Shown: in pieces, positions 60,717 through 64,000 of the stretch | How positions within the stretch are numbered: position 1 is the first letter of the stretch | Layout of the letters: every line of letters starts with the position of its first letter | Source: Cercis canadensis | Taxonomy: Eukaryota > Streptophyta > Magnoliopsida > Fabales > Fabaceae | Direction of reading: 5' to 3' | Assembly (NCBI GenBank): GCA_003255065.1 | Contig: QAOA01004742.1 | Location: forward strand, 384,153-448,152 | DNA: 64,000 bases | The notes under the pieces: generated by a model | Told to the model about the DNA's origin: nothing | The model's database searches: none | The model's input: only the letters and a program-made list of their open reading frames with translations | Translations under genes and position numbers: made by a program

Positions 60717-63400
60717 CCTACCTAAAACCTCACCCAAAGGGGGTGGGGTAGTGTTACTCCCTCTAAGAGGATGGGTAGCATAGCCCTCACCTAATGTTAG
60801 ATATAAAATCAACATTTACCTAATAACTTAAACTTTTAGGTAAGATGGTTCCTTGATATAATATTAGAACCTTCTTGACTAGGTCGTAAGGAAATTGAAT
60901 CCTTCTACCACCACCCATTTCTTAACTTCACCTAATAACTTAAGCTTTAATCCATCAATTAAGCGAACATTTCTGCACATCATTTTTTAAAATGTGTAGT
61001 GAATAAAAAATTATCAAGCACTCTTTTTTGTTTTTTTGTTTCATACGAGCACAATACATTGAGAAAAGTAAAAGTGAATATACAGCTGAAATAAAACATT
61101 TAACATCAAATAATTTAGTCATCAATATATATATAAAAGGAGAAGACATTACCTCAACATATGACAAATGTTATAAAATTTAAGTATGTGACCCATTAAA
61201 AAAAATTAATTCAATAATAATTTAGAATTTAGAAATAACTTGACAAAATAATTAAGAGAAGGAATTTGATTCAAATACAAATACATAAATTCAATTATAA
61301 TTTAGAAAGATAATTGTCCATTATCCCTTATCAAATTTGAAATTCAAAAAAGTAAAATAATAATTTTAAATTTAAAATCAAATCCCGTAATGAAGAAGGA
61401 TAACTATTGCTAATTCATCATTTTATTTTTTTTCATTTTCAAAAAAATAAGACATGTAACAATAGAAAACGGGTGAATGTAGTTGAAACAAGAGAGAAAC
61501 AATTAATTTGTTAACTAGGTTAAAAAAACAACGAGACCAAAAAATATACAATCAATTCTATAAATTTTAATAGATTATTATGTTGAAAAAGTATTTATAT
61601 CTACTTAATTTTTATGGTTAAGTGGGCTCAAGTAACAATGTGACAAAAAAAATATAATCAATTCTATAAATTTTAATATATTATTATGTTGGAAAAGTAT
61701 TCATGTCTACATTAGTTTTTGTAATAATTATTTAAAGATAAACGAGTAAATGTGATTAATATTAGAAAGAAAAACAATTAACAACGAGACTAAAACATAT
61801 GCAATCAATTCTATAAAAGACCATGAAACACAATTAAAGACCTTATGTTTGTCTCCCAACGGGTCAAATTAGAACACAAAAACATTATCAACTAAATATT
61901 GCACACTAAAATATGTAGCAAGCCACCAAACCCTAGCCATTGTTTCCTTGAATGCTATCATATTAGCCAATTTACTTGACAAAATCCTACCCACCAAAAA
62001 AATTCAGAACTGTCATATATCTCATTTTCTATATTTTATTACTCATTTTTTTATGTTGTATTAATTTAGATATTTTGATCGGATGCTAAATTTTGTGGGT
62101 TACAATAGATCAAAGGGTTTAACTTTAATTATTGATGAAATCAATTGATGGGTGAAAATATTTTCCATCTCTCTTATTTTCTATTTGATTTTGTCATACT
62201 TATTTAGATCTTTTCCATATTTAATTTGTGATCAATTAAAAAGAAAAAATATATTACACTTAACACAATTTAAAAAAGAAAAAGAAAAAAGAGGATGTGA
62301 GTATATATCATGGGTATTTTAAAAGTAAGACTCACACATAGACCCGTGGTCGGTGGAAGAATTTTCCCTAGATATGAGTGGCCTAAACAAACAAACGTGT
62401 ATATGTATAACTCATTAACAATGTTTGGGGTATAAAATATGTCACATTTAAAATTGCGAATATATTATTATGTTTATCCATTGGATGTGAAGGGGGGGTG
62501 GTTGGGGGTTCAATTCTTCATAGTGTGTACATTGACAGACTCTTTTTTTTTTTAATGTAAATTGACAGATTATAACAACTTTCCCAATGGGATAATGATC
62601 GTCAATTGAGTGGGGATAGCCGTTCATCGATTTAATTAGACAGGCCGGCCACATTTAAATCTTCAGTTTCCTTCGACATATGCAACCAAAAAAGGTCAAT
62701 TTCACATGATGTCCATTCACTTATGTTAAAGAGGAAGAACAGTCAAAATTTAATAATTTAGCGCTGGTATGTTTGATTTCAATTTTAAATGGAACTAGAA
62801 ATGTTCAGTTCTTTTAATTTTTCAAAGTTCCACTTGTTTTATATTGAGAAGAGGTCATGTCGGTTTGTGATAATAGAGCAGACGCGCGAATTGCGTCATT
62901 GAGGACAAGTAGCAATATAATTTTCTATAGCGGGTTCTCGATTTGACGACGCTGTACATGTCAACAAAGTAAAAACTACGATATCTTTGGGAAAAAATAT
63001 CTTCTAAGCGTTAAATATTAAACAAAATTATCACTCTTTTAGTATAAAAATTTTAAATAAGTGCCTGCAATATCATCGTAGTTTAGAGTATAACTAAAAA
63101 AATACTCTGTAAGTTGAAAGTGGCTAGGTGTCATAAAGAATTGAGTGAAATGATGACAAAATTAATTATGTAATTATCATCTATTAATATATGAGATTAT
63201 TTTACTTTAAGATGTACATATGATATTTTGTTTTGGTACATGTACATGTGATAACAACTAACAAATACTTGTAAGAAACTTTTATGCTAAGTATTTCCGA
63301 ATATTTTGTTTTTTTTAGGGGACACTGATTTATGAGTTATCACTACAGATGGTTGTAAACTGTAATAAACAAAGACTTAAAATAGATGGAGACAGGGTAA
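60717..63400. other. Gene-free AT-rich stretch
   Basis: No ORF, RNA gene or complete element was recognised apart from the imperfect tandem repeat listed separately. Confidence 0.45.
61530..61815. repeat. Imperfect tandem repeat, about 115-125 bp unit
   Basis: CAATCAATTCTATAAATTTT, then TTATTATGTTG and AAAAGTATT, occurs at about 61548 and 61655. A third start, CAATCAATTCTATAAAAG, is at 61801. Very AT-rich and without coding capacity. Confidence 0.6.
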
Positions 63401-63402
63401 GA

Positions 63403-63425
63403 TATATATATATATATATATATAT
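63403..63425. repeat. (TA)n microsatellite
   Basis: A run of about 11 TA units in intergenic DNA. Confidence 0.9.
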
Positions 63426-63636
63426 AAGATACATTATCGTATTCTGTAATTGTGGTGCTTATTAATCTAATGACAGAAATTAAATTGGTGTCATTATCTA
63501 CGCAACTCTCGTGCCCTAGCACTAATCATAAAGCAAAGTATTTTAAGACACTCCTGAGTCCTGATAAACTAATAATGGATTCCCAATAAAAAATAAATAA
63601 AAAAATCAAATGATGGCTACCGGGGTTATTAATAAA

Positions 63637-63685
63637 TGAATTAAGGAACATGTGTCAATANTGAATTAAGGAACATGCGTCAATA
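63637..63685. repeat. Short direct duplication across a single N at 63661
   Basis: TGAATTAAGGAACATGTGTC AATA ends at 63660, and the same 24 bases with one change restart at 63662. The same layout is seen at the gaps at 2552, 12105 and 50081. Confidence 0.7.
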
Positions 63686-64000
63686 ATTTATTAGTGGCTC
63701 CTCTGCAGGTCTAATTTTGTTAGCAGTTAAATTCCTCCGATGCCGACACTAGCAGATGCTGCACAACAACTGTTTAGACTGAACAGAGCATTACTTAAAA
63801 TTCCCAATTGACTTTTCGCAACGGTGTGGGTCTTCCACCTCTCCTGATTCACCGATTGATTCCTTTGCACGAGTTAAAAAGTAAGATCTCAACAAGTTTT
63901 TTTTTTTTTTTTTTTTTTTTNAAAAAAAAAACTCTTGCTAAACTATGAAACATACTTTTAGGGGTTACTATTCCCACTCAATTGGGTAGGAATTAGAATT
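63686..64000. other. Gene-free right edge with a poly-T/N/poly-A gap
   Basis: No gene was seen. A T run of about 23 bases, one N (63921) and an A run mark another unresolved assembly join at a homopolymer. Confidence 0.5.

Noticed and set aside
1-64000. tRNA, rRNA, CRISPR arrays and bacterial-type operons
   Set aside because: I saw no cloverleaf, rRNA motif or regularly spaced repeat-spacer array. The 190-bp array has no unique spacers and is an ordinary tandem repeat.

Overview
The window is nuclear DNA from a flowering plant, most likely a eudicot. The genes have short exons with GT-AG introns, the intergenic DNA is AT-rich, and the mobile elements are typical plant families. I cannot name the species. 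Six host protein genes are supported: the 5' part of an Asterix/PAT-complex subunit gene (minus strand, left edge), a plant-type gene of unknown function encoding 303 residues (plus), a very long Gln/Ser/Asn-rich 'dentin sialophosphoprotein-related' gene encoding about 1832 residues (minus), a LEO1/VIP4 Paf1-complex gene (plus), a cytosolic HSP101/ClpB gene (plus), and a broken epoxide-hydrolase gene fragment carried by a transposon. For four of the intact genes I traced every coding exon, and the joined lengths are exact multiples of three.

Layout: 1-1612 Asterix gene; 1.74-3.65 kb a small element with long terminal inverted repeats that carries an epoxide-hydrolase exon (Pack-MULE-like); 4.05-12.05 kb a large Mutator-like element (MULE) holding a decayed plant mobile domain (PMD) gene and a decayed MULE transposase gene in convergent orientation, the transposase being split by another repeat that contains a tandem array of about 190 bp; 12.9-17.3 kb the unknown gene; 19.8-31.4 kb the dentin-like gene; 33.1-38.9 kb LEO1; 40.7-45.4 kb HSP101 with heat-shock elements and a probable 5'-UTR intron; 45.4-64 kb a gene-free stretch with a foldback MITE family in at least six full or half copies, an unclassified repeat, and a young Ty3/gypsy Tat-lineage LTR element with an antisense accessory ORF.

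The host genes are unrelated housekeeping or stress genes and do not form a pathway: membrane-protein insertion at the ER (Asterix), transcription elongation and chromatin marks (LEO1), and protein disaggregation after heat (HSP101). The most unusual biology is in the mobile elements: PMD carriage by a MULE, gene-fragment capture next to Asterix, and an antisense gene with its own TATA box inside an LTR element. Several single-N gaps lie exactly at the joint of two near-identical direct copies, which suggests unmerged contig ends and therefore false duplication in the assembly.
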